64,000 bases of DNA, taken from contig NZ_JASNJE010000006.1 of the NCBI RefSeq assembly GCF_030164465.1, positions 124,001 through 188,000 of the forward strand, written 5' to 3'. Position numbers and translations under genes: made by a program. Numbering within the stretch: position 1 is the first letter of the stretch; every line of letters starts with the position of its first letter. Below are positions 8,751-18,862 of the stretch, one piece after another. The notes under the pieces are model-generated. The model ran no database searches, was not told the DNA's origin, and saw nothing but the letters and a program-made list of their open reading frames with translations. This stretch comes from Sedimentitalea xiamensis. GTDB lineage: Bacteria > Pseudomonadota > Alphaproteobacteria > Rhodobacterales > Rhodobacteraceae.

Positions 8751-9428
8751 ATGGATCAGACTGAAATGAATATCCCGCTCGCTCTTGTGCGTCTCACGAG
8801 TTCGTTGCTGCCTGTCGGTGCCTTTGCCTATTCCCGCGGGCTCGAACATGCCGCGAACGTGGGGTGGGTGACGGATGCGCAAGACCTGCGATCCTGGCTG
8901 TTCGGAACGCTCCAGCATTCCTACGCCTCGCTCGACGGGGCGATGTTCCTGCGGCTGATGGCTGCGGCGCAGGAATGCCGCTGGCAGGATTTCCAACGCG
9001 ACGACGTCCTTCTGTGCGCCGCCAGGGAGAGCCGCGAGTTGCAGCAGGAAGACATGCGGATGGCCGAGGCCTTGATGGACCTGTTGCGCGAAATGGGTGT
9101 TGCGGCGGCGCAGGACCAGAGCGTGCCATGCAAGACCTTTCCGGCCGCGTTTGCCCTTGCGGCTCATGACGCCGGGGCGAGCGCTTCGGCGGGTCTTGCG
9201 GGGCTGATGTGGTCGCTCTGCGAAGCGCAGGTCGCGGCGGCGATCCGGCTCGGGATCATCGGGCAGACGGACGGGCAGAAGATCCTTGCAGACGCGCCCT
9301 CGGAAATATCCCGTGCGCTGGTGTTGGCGGAAGAGACGCCGGCGGACGAGATCGGCAACCTGTCGTTCCTTCAGGCCGTCGGAAGCGCATTGCACGAACG
9401 GCAGTACAGCCGCCTGTTCCGGTCCTGA
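8751..9428 (+). CDS. ureF: Urease accessory protein UreF
   Basis: A 225-residue UreF, full length. The N-terminal LTSSLLPVGAFAYSRGLE motif and the C-terminal region with EAQVAAAIRLGIIGQTDGQ are typical. UreF forms the GTPase-activating complex with UreD and UreG that delivers Ni2+ and CO2 to apo-urease. It sits at the far end of the urease region, separated from ureE and ureG, and converges with the urea transporter with only six bases between the stop codons. The ATG at 8751 follows a GAGG-type ribosome binding site; an in-frame ATG at 8766 is possible. Confidence 0.92.
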   Translation: MDQTEMNIPLALVRLTSSLLPVGAFAYSRGLEHAANVGWVTDAQDLRSWLFGTLQHSYASLDGAMFLRLMAAAQECRWQDFQRDDVLLCAARESRELQQEDMRMAEALMDLLREMGVAAAQDQSVPCKTFPAAFALAAHDAGASASAGLAGLMWSLCEAQVAAAIRLGIIGQTDGQKILADAPSEISRALVLAEETPADEIGNLSFLQAVGSALHERQYSRLFRS

Positions 9429-9434
9429 TGCCCG

Positions 9435-10466
9435 TCACGCCTGGACTCTGGCCCTCTCGCGCAGCGTCCTTTCCGGTGAGTCGGCGTTGGCCGGCTCGAC
9501 GGGAATCAGAGCCGCGAACCCGTATTGCCCGAGCAACATCATCCAGGTCACCAGGACGAAGGTCGAGGTCAGGACCGGCATTCCGATCGGGCCAAGGAAG
9601 ATCGCGACCGAAGCCCAGAGCCAGGTGGAAATGATGGCGCCAAAAATGGCGTAAAGGATGCTCGCGCGGTTCGGGACGAGGAAGAACCCGCCGAGCGCAA
9701 TGGCGGTCAGGGCCGCGTTGTAGCCGAACAACCCGTCGCGGATCGCGCCTTCAGGCCCCCCGGATATTGTCGCCGTCACCGCCGCAACCGCCGCGCCGAG
9801 AAGCGCCATCCCGGCGCTGATCCGCGAATGGATCGCCATGCCGAGGATTATGAGGTAGCCGGAGATCCAGTTGTCCTGGAAAAAGATCTGTCCGATCGCA
9901 TTGCCGATCCCCATGTACCAGGTGGGCAGGGAATAGACCGCGATGGCCTCGTAATCCTCGGGCGAAACCGGCTTTTCAAGCGGCCCGGCCTCGATATGCG
10001 CGAATTTCAGAACCGCAAACAGGAATAGCCAGCCAACCAGCACGAAGGGGCCGGTGAGGGGGGCGACGCGATGGGGGGCAAGCAGCGTCGCCATTGCCTG
10101 CATCACGACGGTCGAAAAGGCGGCGCCGAAGCCGATGTAGACGGTCATCAACGGCGAGGGCACCGCGCCGGTCCGGAAGTCCGCGCTGGTGAAGGCAACG
10201 AGGCACAGGGCGACGAGCGCCCCGTTGAACCCGAACAGACCGGCCTTGATCAGCCCGCGATCCGCCTTCAGCGCAAGCGCGGTCAGGGTGCTGACGGTCG
10301 CGCCGAAGATCGCGACGGTGCCGTAGATCCAGGAGTTGAAGAACAGCGCGAACAGGATGACCGCCCCGGACAGGGGATTGTTCTGGAACACCACCTGTCC
10401 GATCCCGCGCAACAGCCAGTCGATGAGCCCGACCCGGGGGGCGTCCTGAAAACGATTGATGTCCAT
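9435..10466 (-). CDS. UT-family urea transporter
   Basis: A 343-residue membrane protein of the urea transporter (UT/Yut) family. The two-fold repeat of the family is visible: a GLFGFNGALVALCL segment in the first half and a GLFGYNAALTAIALG segment in the second, each lining the urea channel. It would pass urea across the inner membrane to the urease. I chose the ATG at 10466 because GGGAGG lies five bases before it; a GTG at 10472 would add two residues. It is the last gene of the minus-strand ureDABC transcription unit, 49 bases after ureC. Confidence 0.9.
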   Translation of the reverse strand: MDINRFQDAPRVGLIDWLLRGIGQVVFQNNPLSGAVILFALFFNSWIYGTVAIFGATVSTLTALALKADRGLIKAGLFGFNGALVALCLVAFTSADFRTGAVPSPLMTVYIGFGAAFSTVVMQAMATLLAPHRVAPLTGPFVLVGWLFLFAVLKFAHIEAGPLEKPVSPEDYEAIAVYSLPTWYMGIGNAIGQIFFQDNWISGYLIILGMAIHSRISAGMALLGAAVAAVTATISGGPEGAIRDGLFGYNAALTAIALGGFFLVPNRASILYAIFGAIISTWLWASVAIFLGPIGMPVLTSTFVLVTWMMLLGQYGFAALIPVEPANADSPERTLRERARVQA

Positions 10467-10515
10467 GTCCACCTCCCGGGTCGGTGCTTGTCTGGGTATG
10501 CGGCACTGGTCCCGA

Positions 10516-12219
10516 TCAGATCAGGAAATACCGCTGCGCCATTGGAAGGACCTCCATGGGCTCGCAGGTCGCAAGCTCCCCGTCGACGCGCACCTCGAAG
10601 GTCTGCGGATCGACTTCGAGCTTCGGAGTCAAGCCGTTGTGAACCATGTCCTTCTTCTTGACCGTCCGGCAGCCTTTCACCGCGACGAGCGATTTCTGAA
10701 GCTGCAGCTCCTCGCCGATCCCGGCCGCCAGCGCGGCTTGCGACACGAAGGTCACGCCGGTCTTGCCAAGCGCGCGGCCAAGCGGGCTGAACATCGGGCG
10801 GTAGTGCACCGGCTGCGGCGTGGAGATCGAAGCGTTCGGATCGCCCATCGGGGCGACCGCGATCATGCCGCCGATCAGCACGAGCGCCGGTTTGACGCCG
10901 AACATCTTCGGATCCCACAGCACCAGATCCGCCCGCTTGCCGACTTCGACCGAGCCGATCTCGTGGGCAAAGCCGTGCGAGAGGGCCGGATTGATGGTGT
11001 ACTTGGCGATGTAGCGGCGGGCGCGGAAATTGTCGTTCCGGTCGCTGTCCTCGGGCAGGGGGCCGCGCTGCACCTTCATCTTGTGCGCGGTCTGCCAGCA
11101 ACGCAGCGTGGTTTCGCCGATCCGGCCCATCGCCTGCGAATCCGAGGACATCATCGAGAAGACGCCCAGATCGTGGAGGATGTCCTCTGCCGCGATGGTC
11201 TCCTTGCGGATGCGGCTTTCGGCGAAGGCCACGTCCTCCGGGATGTCGGGCGACAGGTGATGGCAGACCATCAGCATGTCGAGATGCTCGTCCACCGTGT
11301 TGATCGTGTAGGGCCGCGTCGGATTGGTCGATGACGGCAGGACGTTCTGTTCGCCTGCCACGCTGATGATGTCCGGCGCGTGGCCTCCGCCGGCCCCTTC
11401 GGTATGGAAGGAATGGATCGTGCGCCCCTTCATCGCGGCGAGCGTGTCGGCCACGAAACCGCTTTCGTTGAGCGTGTCGGTATGGATGGCGACCTGGATG
11501 TCTTCCTCTTCGGCGACCGACAGGCAATTGTCGATGGCCGCGGGGGTCGTGCCCCAGTCCTCGTGCAGTTTGAGGCCGATGGCGCCGGCGCGGATTTGTT
11601 CGTGCAGCGGCTCGGGCAGGCTGGCGTTGCCCTTGCCCAGAAGCCCGATATTGATCGGCAGGGCGTCGGCGGCCTCCAGCATCCGGTGCATGTACCACGG
11701 TCCGGGCGTCACCGTCGTCGCCAGCGTTCCCACCGACGGGCCGGTGCCGCCGCCGACCAATGTCGTCGTGCCGCTGGAGAGCGCCTCTTCGATCTGTTGC
11801 GGGCAAATGAAATGGATATGGGTGTCGATGGCGCCGGGCGTCAGGATCTTGCCCTCGCCGGCGATGACATCGGTGCCGGGACCGATGACGATATCCACAT
11901 TCGGTTGGATATCCGGGTTGCCCGCGCGGCCGATGGCCACGATGCGACCATTCTTCACCCCGACATCGGCTTTCACGATGCCGTGGTGATCCAGCACGAC
12001 AGCGTTGGTGATGACCAGATCGACAACCTGGTCGGCGTTGCATTGGCCCTGACCCATGCCATCGCGGATGACCTTGCCGCCACCGAACAGCACTTCGTCG
12101 CCATAGATCGTGTAATCCTTCTCGACCTCGACAAACAATTCCGTATCGGCCAACCGAATCCGGTCTCCGGTGGTCGGGCCATAGAGGGAAGCATAGGCTT
12201 CGCGTGTGATTTCAACCAT
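10516..12219 (-). CDS. ureC: Urease alpha (catalytic) subunit
   Basis: The 567-residue catalytic subunit, hydrolysing urea to ammonia and carbamate in the cytoplasm. All active-site residues are present at the classical positions: His134 and His136 (DTHIHF), the carbamylated Lys217 (GLKLHED), His246, His272, Asp360 (SSDSQ) and the flap Cys319-His320 (VCHH). I used the ATG at 12219, preceded by GGAGAA, because the family begins with [16 protein letters not shown]; a longer frame upstream overlaps ureB. It forms the (abc)3 enzyme with UreA and UreB encoded just upstream. Confidence 0.97.
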   Translation of the reverse strand: MVEITREAYASLYGPTTGDRIRLADTELFVEVEKDYTIYGDEVLFGGGKVIRDGMGQGQCNADQVVDLVITNAVVLDHHGIVKADVGVKNGRIVAIGRAGNPDIQPNVDIVIGPGTDVIAGEGKILTPGAIDTHIHFICPQQIEEALSSGTTTLVGGGTGPSVGTLATTVTPGPWYMHRMLEAADALPINIGLLGKGNASLPEPLHEQIRAGAIGLKLHEDWGTTPAAIDNCLSVAEEEDIQVAIHTDTLNESGFVADTLAAMKGRTIHSFHTEGAGGGHAPDIISVAGEQNVLPSSTNPTRPYTINTVDEHLDMLMVCHHLSPDIPEDVAFAESRIRKETIAAEDILHDLGVFSMMSSDSQAMGRIGETTLRCWQTAHKMKVQRGPLPEDSDRNDNFRARRYIAKYTINPALSHGFAHEIGSVEVGKRADLVLWDPKMFGVKPALVLIGGMIAVAPMGDPNASISTPQPVHYRPMFSPLGRALGKTGVTFVSQAALAAGIGEELQLQKSLVAVKGCRTVKKKDMVHNGLTPKLEVDPQTFEVRVDGELATCEPMEVLPMAQRYFLI

Positions 12220-12220
12220 T

Positions 12221-12532
12221 TCAGTTCTCCAATGCGCCCATGATCTTGCCGCCGAAGCCGTAAACCTTGCGGTCGCCATCCAACTTGACCAGCGTCACGC
12301 TGCGTTCCTGGCCGGGTTCGAACCGCACGGCGGTGCCGCTGGGAATGTCGAGGCGGAACCCGCGTGTAGCCTCCCGGTCGAAAGCCAGCGCGTTGTTGGT
12401 CTCGTAGAAGTGGTAATGCGAGCCCACCTGTATCGGCCGGTCGCCCGTATTCGCAACTTCGACCGTGATCCGGTCGCGGCCGGCGCTGAGTTCGATCATG
12501 CCTTCGGCGGTGATGATTTCTCCGGGGATCAT
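12221..12532 (-). CDS. ureB: Urease beta subunit
   Basis: A 103-residue structural subunit that begins MIPGEI and contains the [10 protein letters not shown] and [15 protein letters not shown] motifs conserved in UreB. It packs around the catalytic subunit and has no catalytic residues of its own. It lies ten bases after ureA and one base before ureC on the minus strand, the normal A-B-C order. Length is normal. Confidence 0.96.
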   Translation of the reverse strand: MIPGEIITAEGMIELSAGRDRITVEVANTGDRPIQVGSHYHFYETNNALAFDREATRGFRLDIPSGTAVRFEPGQERSVTLVKLDGDRKVYGFGGKIMGALEN

Positions 12533-12542
12533 TTTGGCGCCC

Positions 12543-12845
12543 TCACTGAATCGGATAGTGGACGGTGACGAGCTTCGTGCCGTCTGGAAAGACCGCTTCG
12601 ACCTGCACGTCGTGGATCATTTCCGGCACGCCCTCCATGACGTCGTCCCGGCTCAGCAGGGTCGTGCCATAGGACATCAGGTCGGCCACGGTGCGCCCGT
12701 CGCGCGCACCTTCGAGGATCGCAAGCGCAATGTAGGCAATTGCCTCCGGCCGGTTGAGCTTCAGCCCGCGTGCCTTGCGGCGTTCGGCCAGCAAGCCGGC
12801 GGTGAAGATTAGCAGCTTGTCTTTTTCTCGCGGTAGCAGGTCCAT
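12543..12845 (-). CDS. ureA: Urease gamma subunit
   Basis: A 100-residue subunit starting [14 protein letters not shown], exactly the usual length for UreA. The conserved [11 protein letters not shown]-type and GRTVADLM segments are present. An open frame extends 34 codons further upstream, but the family start and the GGAGG just before the ATG at 12845 fix the start. It follows ureD by 25 bases in the minus-strand operon. Confidence 0.96.
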   Translation of the reverse strand: MDLLPREKDKLLIFTAGLLAERRKARGLKLNRPEAIAYIALAILEGARDGRTVADLMSYGTTLLSRDDVMEGVPEMIHDVQVEAVFPDGTKLVTVHYPIQ

Positions 12846-12870
12846 CCTCCGCAACCTCCCTAGTTGAAAA

Positions 12871-13743
12871 TCATGTTGCCCAGATGCGCGGAACAACGGC
12901 ATCTTTCCCCTGGCCGAGTTGCCGCAAGACTTTCCAGGCCGCGGCAAAGAAGCTGCGGCCGGCAGATACCTTGGAGCCGATGTAGCGGCAGACGATCAGG
13001 TCGTTGATCTGTGTGATCGCGCCAAGCCCGTGGGTGGCTGGCGGAACGCGTTCATGGAGCCTGTCTATGGCGCCCTCGGGCAGCCGGCCTGCGTGGATTG
13101 CGGCGCCAAAGATCGGGTGGCCGCCAAATCCATGCGCGGCGTCCAGGATTGCCGAACCGCCGTCGATCTGCGCTCGCTCGTACCATATCGGTTCGCCGTC
13201 GCGGGTGATGTTCATCCGCTGATCGAAAAGACCCTCTGAGAATCGTTCACCCGCGGCCGGCCGGCCAAGGCTGACGAGGTCCCAGCCGAAGAAGACGCCG
13301 TTGCCCTGCAACCGGATTTCGGTTTCGAACCGGCTGCGCGCGGCATTGAAAAGGATGGTCTCCATCGGCATCAGTTCGCAGACCGCCCCGTCGGCGATAT
13401 CGATACCGATGCGCTGCCGGCTGCCGTTTCCCGGTGTCCGGTAGACCTTGGTGGCGCCCGGGGATGTCAGCAGGCAGCGGGCGTCCGGTTCAACGGAAAT
13501 CCGGATATCCAGGCTGTCGCCGCCGGCCACTCCGCCGGGGGGATGGAGAACATAGCTGTGACATGTTCCGTCCCGCTCCGGGTAGAAGGGGCGTTGCACC
13601 AGGAGCGGCCCGACATGCCGCCGGTGCACGACTGTCCTGTCTGCCTTGGCCTCGTATCTCAGTTCAAGACGCGCGGGCCAGGTGCCGTACCCGGGGGCGC
13701 GGCCAATGGCACTCTTACATCTTGAAGCATCGATCAGATTCAA
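12871..13743 (-). CDS. ureD: Urease accessory protein UreD
   Basis: A 290-residue UreD/UreH, the scaffold that binds apo-urease and recruits UreF and UreG for nickel insertion. Family motifs include [20 protein letters not shown] and [12 protein letters not shown] in the N-terminal third, and the [13 protein letters not shown] segment in the middle. It is the first gene of the minus-strand ureD-A-B-C-transporter unit and diverges from ureE across 222 bases that should contain both promoters. Confidence 0.93.
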   Translation of the reverse strand: MNLIDASRCKSAIGRAPGYGTWPARLELRYEAKADRTVVHRRHVGPLLVQRPFYPERDGTCHSYVLHPPGGVAGGDSLDIRISVEPDARCLLTSPGATKVYRTPGNGSRQRIGIDIADGAVCELMPMETILFNAARSRFETEIRLQGNGVFFGWDLVSLGRPAAGERFSEGLFDQRMNITRDGEPIWYERAQIDGGSAILDAAHGFGGHPIFGAAIHAGRLPEGAIDRLHERVPPATHGLGAITQINDLIVCRYIGSKVSAGRSFFAAAWKVLRQLGQGKDAVVPRIWAT

Positions 13744-13965
13744 GGCACTACTCTGAAGAAAGGCTGAACAAGGTTCCTATAGGTATTGCCCCGGCCCGGC
13801 GGCAAAGCAAGGTTTTTTTCCCGACCGGAGAAAGCTTTGACGGCGAAATCGATCCGGCTGAATTCGATCCAGCTTTCAGTCAAGCTGGGCGAGGCAAGTC
13901 CTTGACTTGGGGCAATTCGGTATGATTTGCCTTGGAGTCGGTGCCCGCAGAAATGGAGGAACAGA

Positions 13966-14472
13966 ATGCGACAAGTCGTTGAGGTCCTGGCCGATCGGCC
14001 AAACGCCTCGTCCGCGCCCGGGACGCCGGGTTCTGTGATGCTGCTGGCGCATGACGAACGTCACGTTCGTCGGCGGGTCATGGAAACGACAGATGGCCAA
14101 AGGGTTCTGGTGGACCTGCCTGAACCCGTAATGCTGAACCATGGCGATCTGCTGGTGCTCGACAATGGCGCCGAGGTCTGGATCGAGGCGGCAGAAGAGG
14201 CGTTGTACGACGTGCAGGCGAGGGATCTCGTCCACCAGGCCGAACTTGCATGGCACATCGGGAACCGTCACCTGGCGGCCGAGATTCAGCCGGAAGGAAT
14301 TCGCATCCTGCAGGACCACGTCATCAGGACGATGCTCGAGAAACTCGGCGCGACGGTCAGCGAGGTGCGCGCGCCCTTCGTTCCGGTGCGTGGCGCCTAT
14401 TCGGGGACTTCGGCATCTCACGGCCACCACCACCATCACAATCACGACAAAAACGACACCGATCACGGGTAA
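13966..14472 (+). CDS. ureE: Urease accessory protein UreE (nickel metallochaperone)
   Basis: A 168-residue nickel chaperone that hands Ni2+ to UreG. The central peptide-binding and metal-binding domains match the family (DLVHQAELAWHIGNRHL, then EGIRILQDHV). The C-terminus is His-rich (HGHHHHHNHD), a nickel-storage tail. The ATG at 13966 is preceded by GGAGGA at 13955-13960, which decides it over a start 13 codons upstream. ureG follows after 51 bases. Confidence 0.94.
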   Translation: MRQVVEVLADRPNASSAPGTPGSVMLLAHDERHVRRRVMETTDGQRVLVDLPEPVMLNHGDLLVLDNGAEVWIEAAEEALYDVQARDLVHQAELAWHIGNRHLAAEIQPEGIRILQDHVIRTMLEKLGATVSEVRAPFVPVRGAYSGTSASHGHHHHHNHDKNDTDHG

Positions 14473-14523
14473 GGTTTCCGGGACGGGGCGCGCAGGGCCT
14501 CTCTCCGGTCAAAGGAGCACGAC

Positions 14524-15198
14524 ATGCCATCTAAAAACGGACCTCTCCGCGTGGGTATCGGGGGCCCCGTGGGATCGGGGAAGACAACGCTGACCGAAAA
14601 GCTGTGTGTGGCGATGCGGTCGGATTACTCCATCGGCGTCATCACCAACGACATCTACACCAAGGAGGACGCGCTCTATCTGGTGCGCCGGCAGGTGCTT
14701 CCCGAGGATCGGGTCGTCGGTGTCGAAACCGGGGGCTGCCCTCACACGGCGATCCGCGAGGACGCCTCGATCAACCTTCAGGCCATCGCGGAACTGAACA
14801 GGCAGTTCCCCGATCTCGAGGTCGTCTTCATCGAATCCGGCGGAGACAACCTCGCCGCCACCTTCTCTCCGGACCTCGCGGATTTGACGATTTACGTTAT
14901 CTCCGTCGCCCAGGGCGAGGAGATTCCGCGCAAGGGTGGGCCGGGGATTACCCGTTCAGACCTTCTCGTCATCAACAAGACGGACCTCGCCCCGCATGTC
15001 CGTGTCAATCTCGACGTGATGGCCGGTGATGCCGACCGCATGCGGCAAGGACGCCCCGTGGTCTTCACCGACATATTGCGCGGGGTCGGTGTCGACGAGA
15101 TCGTCTCTTTTCTGGTGGAGACCGGCGGCCTTGCGGCATCGCAAGGCGCACATTCGCCGCGTGTTGTGACGGCCGGGGAGGATAATCCACTTCCATGA
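14524..15198 (+). CDS. ureG: Urease accessory GTPase UreG
   Basis: A 224-residue SIMIBI-class GTPase that powers nickel delivery to urease. The P-loop GPVGSGKT is at residues 14-21, the ETGGCPH metal-binding motif (Cys-Pro-His) near 78-84, ESGGDN near 104-109, and NKTDL as the guanine-specificity motif. AAAGGAG precedes the ATG. Its stop overlaps the start of the DUF1576 membrane protein (ATGA), so that protein is made together with the urease maturation machinery. Confidence 0.96.
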   Translation: MPSKNGPLRVGIGGPVGSGKTTLTEKLCVAMRSDYSIGVITNDIYTKEDALYLVRRQVLPEDRVVGVETGGCPHTAIREDASINLQAIAELNRQFPDLEVVFIESGGDNLAATFSPDLADLTIYVISVAQGEEIPRKGGPGITRSDLLVINKTDLAPHVRVNLDVMAGDADRMRQGRPVVFTDILRGVGVDEIVSFLVETGGLAASQGAHSPRVVTAGEDNPLP

Positions 15199-16475
15199 CC
15201 GACGATGCGCCCAAGGTCCTACCAAGCAACACCCGTCTTGCCATGGTGGCCGGCCTGGCGGTCGTGTTCATCGCCTACGGCATCGCGGTGTCCGGTCCTG
15301 GGGCGACGTTGGAGGGGCTTGGCAAGATCCTCCTCGCGCGCGACATGCTGTTGACCGACTATGTCGAACTCGGCGGCATCGGCGCGGCCTTCGTCAATGC
15401 CGGGCTGCTGACATTGATCGCGGCAGCCGTATACTGGCGCACCGAAGCGACCGTCGGGGGCGGAGCCGTCGCCTGCCTGTTGCTGGTCCTCGGGTTCGCG
15501 CTGTTCGGCAAGAACCTCCTGAATGTGTGGCCAATCCTTGGCGGTGTCTATCTCTATGCCCGGTTTCGCGGGGAACCGGTCTCGGGCCACCTGAACACGG
15601 CCTTCTTCGGCTTTGCGCTTGCTCCTGTCGTTTCCGAGATCCTGTTCAGCACCTCGCTCGACGTTGCCGTGCGGATACCGCTCGCGATTGGAACCGGCAT
15701 AGTCATCGGGTTCATCCTGCCACCGATCGCGGCGCAGCTCTTCCGGGCGCATGACGGGTACAACCTCTACAACATGGGGTTCACCGGGGGGATGGTCGGA
15801 ACCATCGTCGTCGCCGTCTACATGTCCTACGGGTTTGTGCCGGTCCCGGTTTTCCTCTGGGCCACCGACGCGAGCGCCGTCCTTGCGCCGTTCCTGATCG
15901 TGGTTTTCCTGGGAATGATCGCTGCCGGCCGATACGTCGACCCGGCCTGTTTCCGGAACTTCCGCGAACTCTTGCGGTTGAGCGGCCAGGCGCCAAGCGA
16001 TTTTGCAGCCAAGGCAGGGGATGGCGCGGTGCTGGTCAACATGGGTGTTCTCGGGCTGTTGACCACCGGCTATGTCCTGGCGACCGGAAGCGTTCTGAAC
16101 GGCCCGACTATCGGCGGTATCCTGTCCGTCGTGGGCTTCGGAGCGTACGGAAAGCATCCGTTCAATTGCGCACCGATCATGGCGGGCGTCCTGCTGGCGA
16201 CCCTCGCCAAGGGTGCCGATCCCGCGGCGTCCGGGCTGATCCTTGCGGCGCTGTTCTCGACCTCGCTCGCCCCGATCGCAGGGCGGTTTGGCTGGCATTG
16301 GGGGATCCTGACCGGCGCCATCCATGTTTCCGTGGCTCAGTCGGTCGGTGTCCTGCACGCGGGCCTCAACCTCTACAACAACGGGTTTGCCGCGGGGATC
16401 GTCGCGACGCTTGTCTCGGCGGTGATCCTGTCGATCGTGACACGGGGAGGGGAGCGCACCCCCGAGAAGCTGTAG
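15195..16475 (+). CDS. DUF1576 integral membrane protein with internal duplication
   Basis: A 426-residue polytopic membrane protein of the uncharacterised DUF1576 family. The two halves repeat three motifs in the same order. Half one has FVNAGLL (66-72), [17 protein letters not shown] (98-114) and [11 protein letters not shown] (186-196). Half two has LVNMGVL (280-286), [17 protein letters not shown] (312-328) and [11 protein letters not shown] (388-398). Such two-fold symmetry is typical of channels and carriers, including the urea transporter family. Its ATG overlaps the ureG stop, so a role in urea, ammonium or nickel passage is a reasonable inference, but no function is established. A DUF1576 protein in a urease operon deserves attention. 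Confidence 0.8.
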   Translation: MTDDAPKVLPSNTRLAMVAGLAVVFIAYGIAVSGPGATLEGLGKILLARDMLLTDYVELGGIGAAFVNAGLLTLIAAAVYWRTEATVGGGAVACLLLVLGFALFGKNLLNVWPILGGVYLYARFRGEPVSGHLNTAFFGFALAPVVSEILFSTSLDVAVRIPLAIGTGIVIGFILPPIAAQLFRAHDGYNLYNMGFTGGMVGTIVVAVYMSYGFVPVPVFLWATDASAVLAPFLIVVFLGMIAAGRYVDPACFRNFRELLRLSGQAPSDFAAKAGDGAVLVNMGVLGLLTTGYVLATGSVLNGPTIGGILSVVGFGAYGKHPFNCAPIMAGVLLATLAKGADPAASGLILAALFSTSLAPIAGRFGWHWGILTGAIHVSVAQSVGVLHAGLNLYNNGFAAGIVATLVSAVILSIVTRGGERTPEKL

Positions 16476-16680
16476 CGGGTGTAGGAGACGCGAGGAACAT
16501 CCGCCTGAAGGTGCAACCGGCTCGGCGGGGTCAGTGTCCGCAAGGACCGCATGACGCGAACACGACAGGATATGCGCTTGCGCAGCCGGCATCCGGGAAT
16601 GCAAGCTGCCGGCGGAACAATGGGGTTCGACGACTGACGCCAGACCTGGCGAAACCACAGACCAGAAAGGGTCAAGAGGG

Positions 16681-17259
16681 ATGAGCAAGACCGTCATGTC
16701 CTGGAAAGAGAATCAAACGGCGGGAGTGTCCAAGGCACTGCTGCGCTTCGGCCATTTTGGCTTCTGGTTGCAACTGGTATTCCTCGTCGTCATTGTGCTG
16801 CTGGGAGGCTACGTTGCTCGGATCGTCCGCGGCGGAATCGGGCTGGAGAATTTCCTGGCCCTGATCGGGCTCTTGCTGCCGCTCTTCACCACGTTCTGGT
16901 GCCGCGTTTATATCTTTCTGGGCCGCGCGATGGCGGGACCCGAAAAACCCAACCCGGCGCGGGTGCGCAACCGGGTCTGGATCGGGTTCTGGGCCGGAAC
17001 GCTTGGTATCAGCGTATCGATGTTGTCGCTCTTCGGCGCGGCGTCCGCGCTGCTGGTGACGATGCTTTCGAACCCGCAGGTCGGGATTCAGGTGTCTCCC
17101 GCGACGGGCGGGGCCACGGCCTACACGGTTTCCGCCATCGACGCGGTCAGTATCTTCGCCCTTCTGTTGACCCAGACGTCCGAACTTCTGGTCGCGGCGA
17201 TTTCCCTTCGCCTTGTCTTCCTTGTCGCTCGGTCGACCCGTCAGGAGACCGCGGAGTGA
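16681..17259 (+). CDS. DUF3611-family membrane protein
   Basis: A 192-residue protein with four hydrophobic segments at about residues 30-50, 60-82, 100-125 and 145-180. The FGHFGFWLQLVFLVV start of the hydrophobic part resembles DUF3611 proteins, known mainly from cyanobacteria and without an assigned function. It overlaps the downstream AI-2E-type gene by four bases (GTGA), so the two proteins are probably produced together and may cooperate. Family assignment is from remembered sequence features only. Confidence 0.6.
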   Translation: MSKTVMSWKENQTAGVSKALLRFGHFGFWLQLVFLVVIVLLGGYVARIVRGGIGLENFLALIGLLLPLFTTFWCRVYIFLGRAMAGPEKPNPARVRNRVWIGFWAGTLGISVSMLSLFGAASALLVTMLSNPQVGIQVSPATGGATAYTVSAIDAVSIFALLLTQTSELLVAAISLRLVFLVARSTRQETAE

Positions 17260-18386
17260 GCAGCGAGAGCCAGGACCCCGGCGAGACCACCAAGGTGCCG
17301 GAGTCGGGTACGGAACCCATCATTCGCATGGCGGCGATTTCAATCACCGTTGCCTTGTGCGTGGCGCTTCTGACCATCGGTGCGGGTTTCCTCGTGCCGA
17401 TTGCCGAGGCATTGATCGTATGGTTCATTCTCAACAGGTTCGCCTTGCAGCTGCGCAGGTCTCCCGTGATAGGACCCATGCTGGGCAATGGCACTTCGAT
17501 AGCGCTGGCGGCGGTGCTGATCACCCTGATCGGTCTGGTAGGCGTCTATAGCGGCGTCCGCAGTTTCCTGAATGCCGGCTCGCAGGCGATGTCTTTGCAG
17601 ACCAGCATGGATCCTGTGATCCACTTCATCGCGCGGGTGTTGGGCACCGAAACCTCGCTGGTCGTGGATTACGTGTTCGACAGGATTGGTTTCGAGACAT
17701 TGTTCCAGAAACTGGCGCTTGGGCTGCTGGGGCTGATCAACCAGTTCGGCGTCGTGGCAATCTACGTGGCGTTTCTGGTGGTGGACCAGGCGTTCTTCGA
17801 TGCGAAAATGCGTGCGCTTTACCCGGACCCGCAGACCCGCGCCCATGCAAAGGCGTTTCTGGCCGACATTTCGCGGCAGATCAGCTCCTACCTCTGGATC
17901 ATGACCCGCGTGAGCCTGATGACCACTGTCCTGAGCTTCGTCGTGATGCTGGGGGTCGGGCTGGACAGCCCGGATTTTTGGGCGATTCTGATCTTCGTGC
18001 TGAACTTCATCCCCACCATCGGATCGATCCTCGGCACGATCCTGCCAACCTTCTTCGCGTTGGTTCAGTTCGACAGTCTCGGGCCGGTCATCATCTTGCT
18101 GGCGGGGATCGGATCGGTGCAGTTCGTGATCGGGAATTTCGTCTTTCCAAAGATGGCGGGCGAAACCCTGAACATGAGCCTGTTCGTGACCATCTTCTCA
18201 CTGTTTTTCTGGGGGTCGATCTGGGGCATCACGGGCATGTTCCTCGCGGTGCCGCTGACCGCGATCCTCGTCATCGTGCTGAGCCGGTTCCGGATCTCGC
18301 GGCAGGTGGCGATCATGCTGTCCAAGAACGGGCAGGTCGGGACGCCGAACCCAGAGCCAATCGCTCCCGAGACTCGCAAGACCTGA
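17256..18386 (+). CDS. AI-2E family transporter (YdiK/PerM-like)
   Basis: A 376-residue membrane protein of the AI-2 exporter superfamily, read from the GTG at 17256. Two N-terminal helices (residues about 20-65), a third near 85-105, an amphipathic middle domain and a C-terminal helical bundle containing FVLNFIPTIGSILGTILP (about 248-265) are typical. Members include the AI-2 exporter TqsA, Na+/H+ antiporters and uncharacterised permeases, so the substrate is open. It is translationally coupled to the DUF3611 gene. Confidence 0.85.
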   Translation: MSSESQDPGETTKVPESGTEPIIRMAAISITVALCVALLTIGAGFLVPIAEALIVWFILNRFALQLRRSPVIGPMLGNGTSIALAAVLITLIGLVGVYSGVRSFLNAGSQAMSLQTSMDPVIHFIARVLGTETSLVVDYVFDRIGFETLFQKLALGLLGLINQFGVVAIYVAFLVVDQAFFDAKMRALYPDPQTRAHAKAFLADISRQISSYLWIMTRVSLMTTVLSFVVMLGVGLDSPDFWAILIFVLNFIPTIGSILGTILPTFFALVQFDSLGPVIILLAGIGSVQFVIGNFVFPKMAGETLNMSLFVTIFSLFFWGSIWGITGMFLAVPLTAILVIVLSRFRISRQVAIMLSKNGQVGTPNPEPIAPETRKT

Positions 18387-18862
18387 CCGGGGGATACCCG
18401 CAGCGTGGGTTGAGCCTTTTTCCTACAGGGCGGGCCAGGGACAGGCACTGTCCCGGCGGAATTGCCTTGCAATCCGCCAGCCGGGGAACAGGACGTGGCG
18501 TATCTGCCCCATGGCGCATCCTTCCATTCCGACGAATGGATCGCGCCATCAAACCGTGGGATCGGGCAGCTGGGCATTTCGATGCCAGTCGTGTTCAGTG
18601 TAAAGGAACCAGCATCGAAAATCCCATTCGCACGTTCGGTCGGCGATTGGCCTTCGACCGTGCCTACTACTCCTTGAAGAGGTCCGGCTGCTCCGCTTCG
18701 AACATTTCGACTTTGCCGGAAAACCTGTCCGTCTGTGCAAAGACACCTTGCGCATTTCGCCAATGCCTGTGCGCCGATGGACATCACATATTCCAATCAC
18801 GCGCAACGGCCATTCCGATCATTCGGTGCGGCCCGAACCGAAAAGCAACCCAGGAGAAGACC
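18387..18862. other. Intergenic stretch without recognisable genes
   Basis: About 476 bases separate the AI-2E gene from the next periplasmic protein gene. A weak hairpin (ACCC...GGGT followed by CCTTTTT) near 18395-18425 might terminate the upstream operon. One plus-strand frame is open through the whole stretch, but its translation has no protein-like character. The promoter of the next gene should lie in the last 150 bases. Confidence 0.4.

Noticed and set aside
6996-9395. A 799-codon minus-strand open frame
   Set aside because: It crosses the patatin, GntP and ureF genes in antisense and has composition typical of shadow frames; the plus-strand genes have clear motifs and starts.
10283-12043. 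A 586-codon frame on the same strand as ureC
   Set aside because: It is an out-of-frame reading of ureC and the urea transporter; ureC has every catalytic residue in the accepted frame.
13902-13926. TTGACT and TATGAT before ureE, resembling a promoter
   Set aside because: The spacer is only 13 bases, too short for a sigma-70 promoter; a sigma-54 match with correct GG/GC spacing was also not found.
17978-18862. Plus-strand frame running from inside the AI-2E gene through the following gap
   Set aside because: It is out of frame with the AI-2E gene and the gap translation is not protein-like; the true downstream gene starts at 18863.
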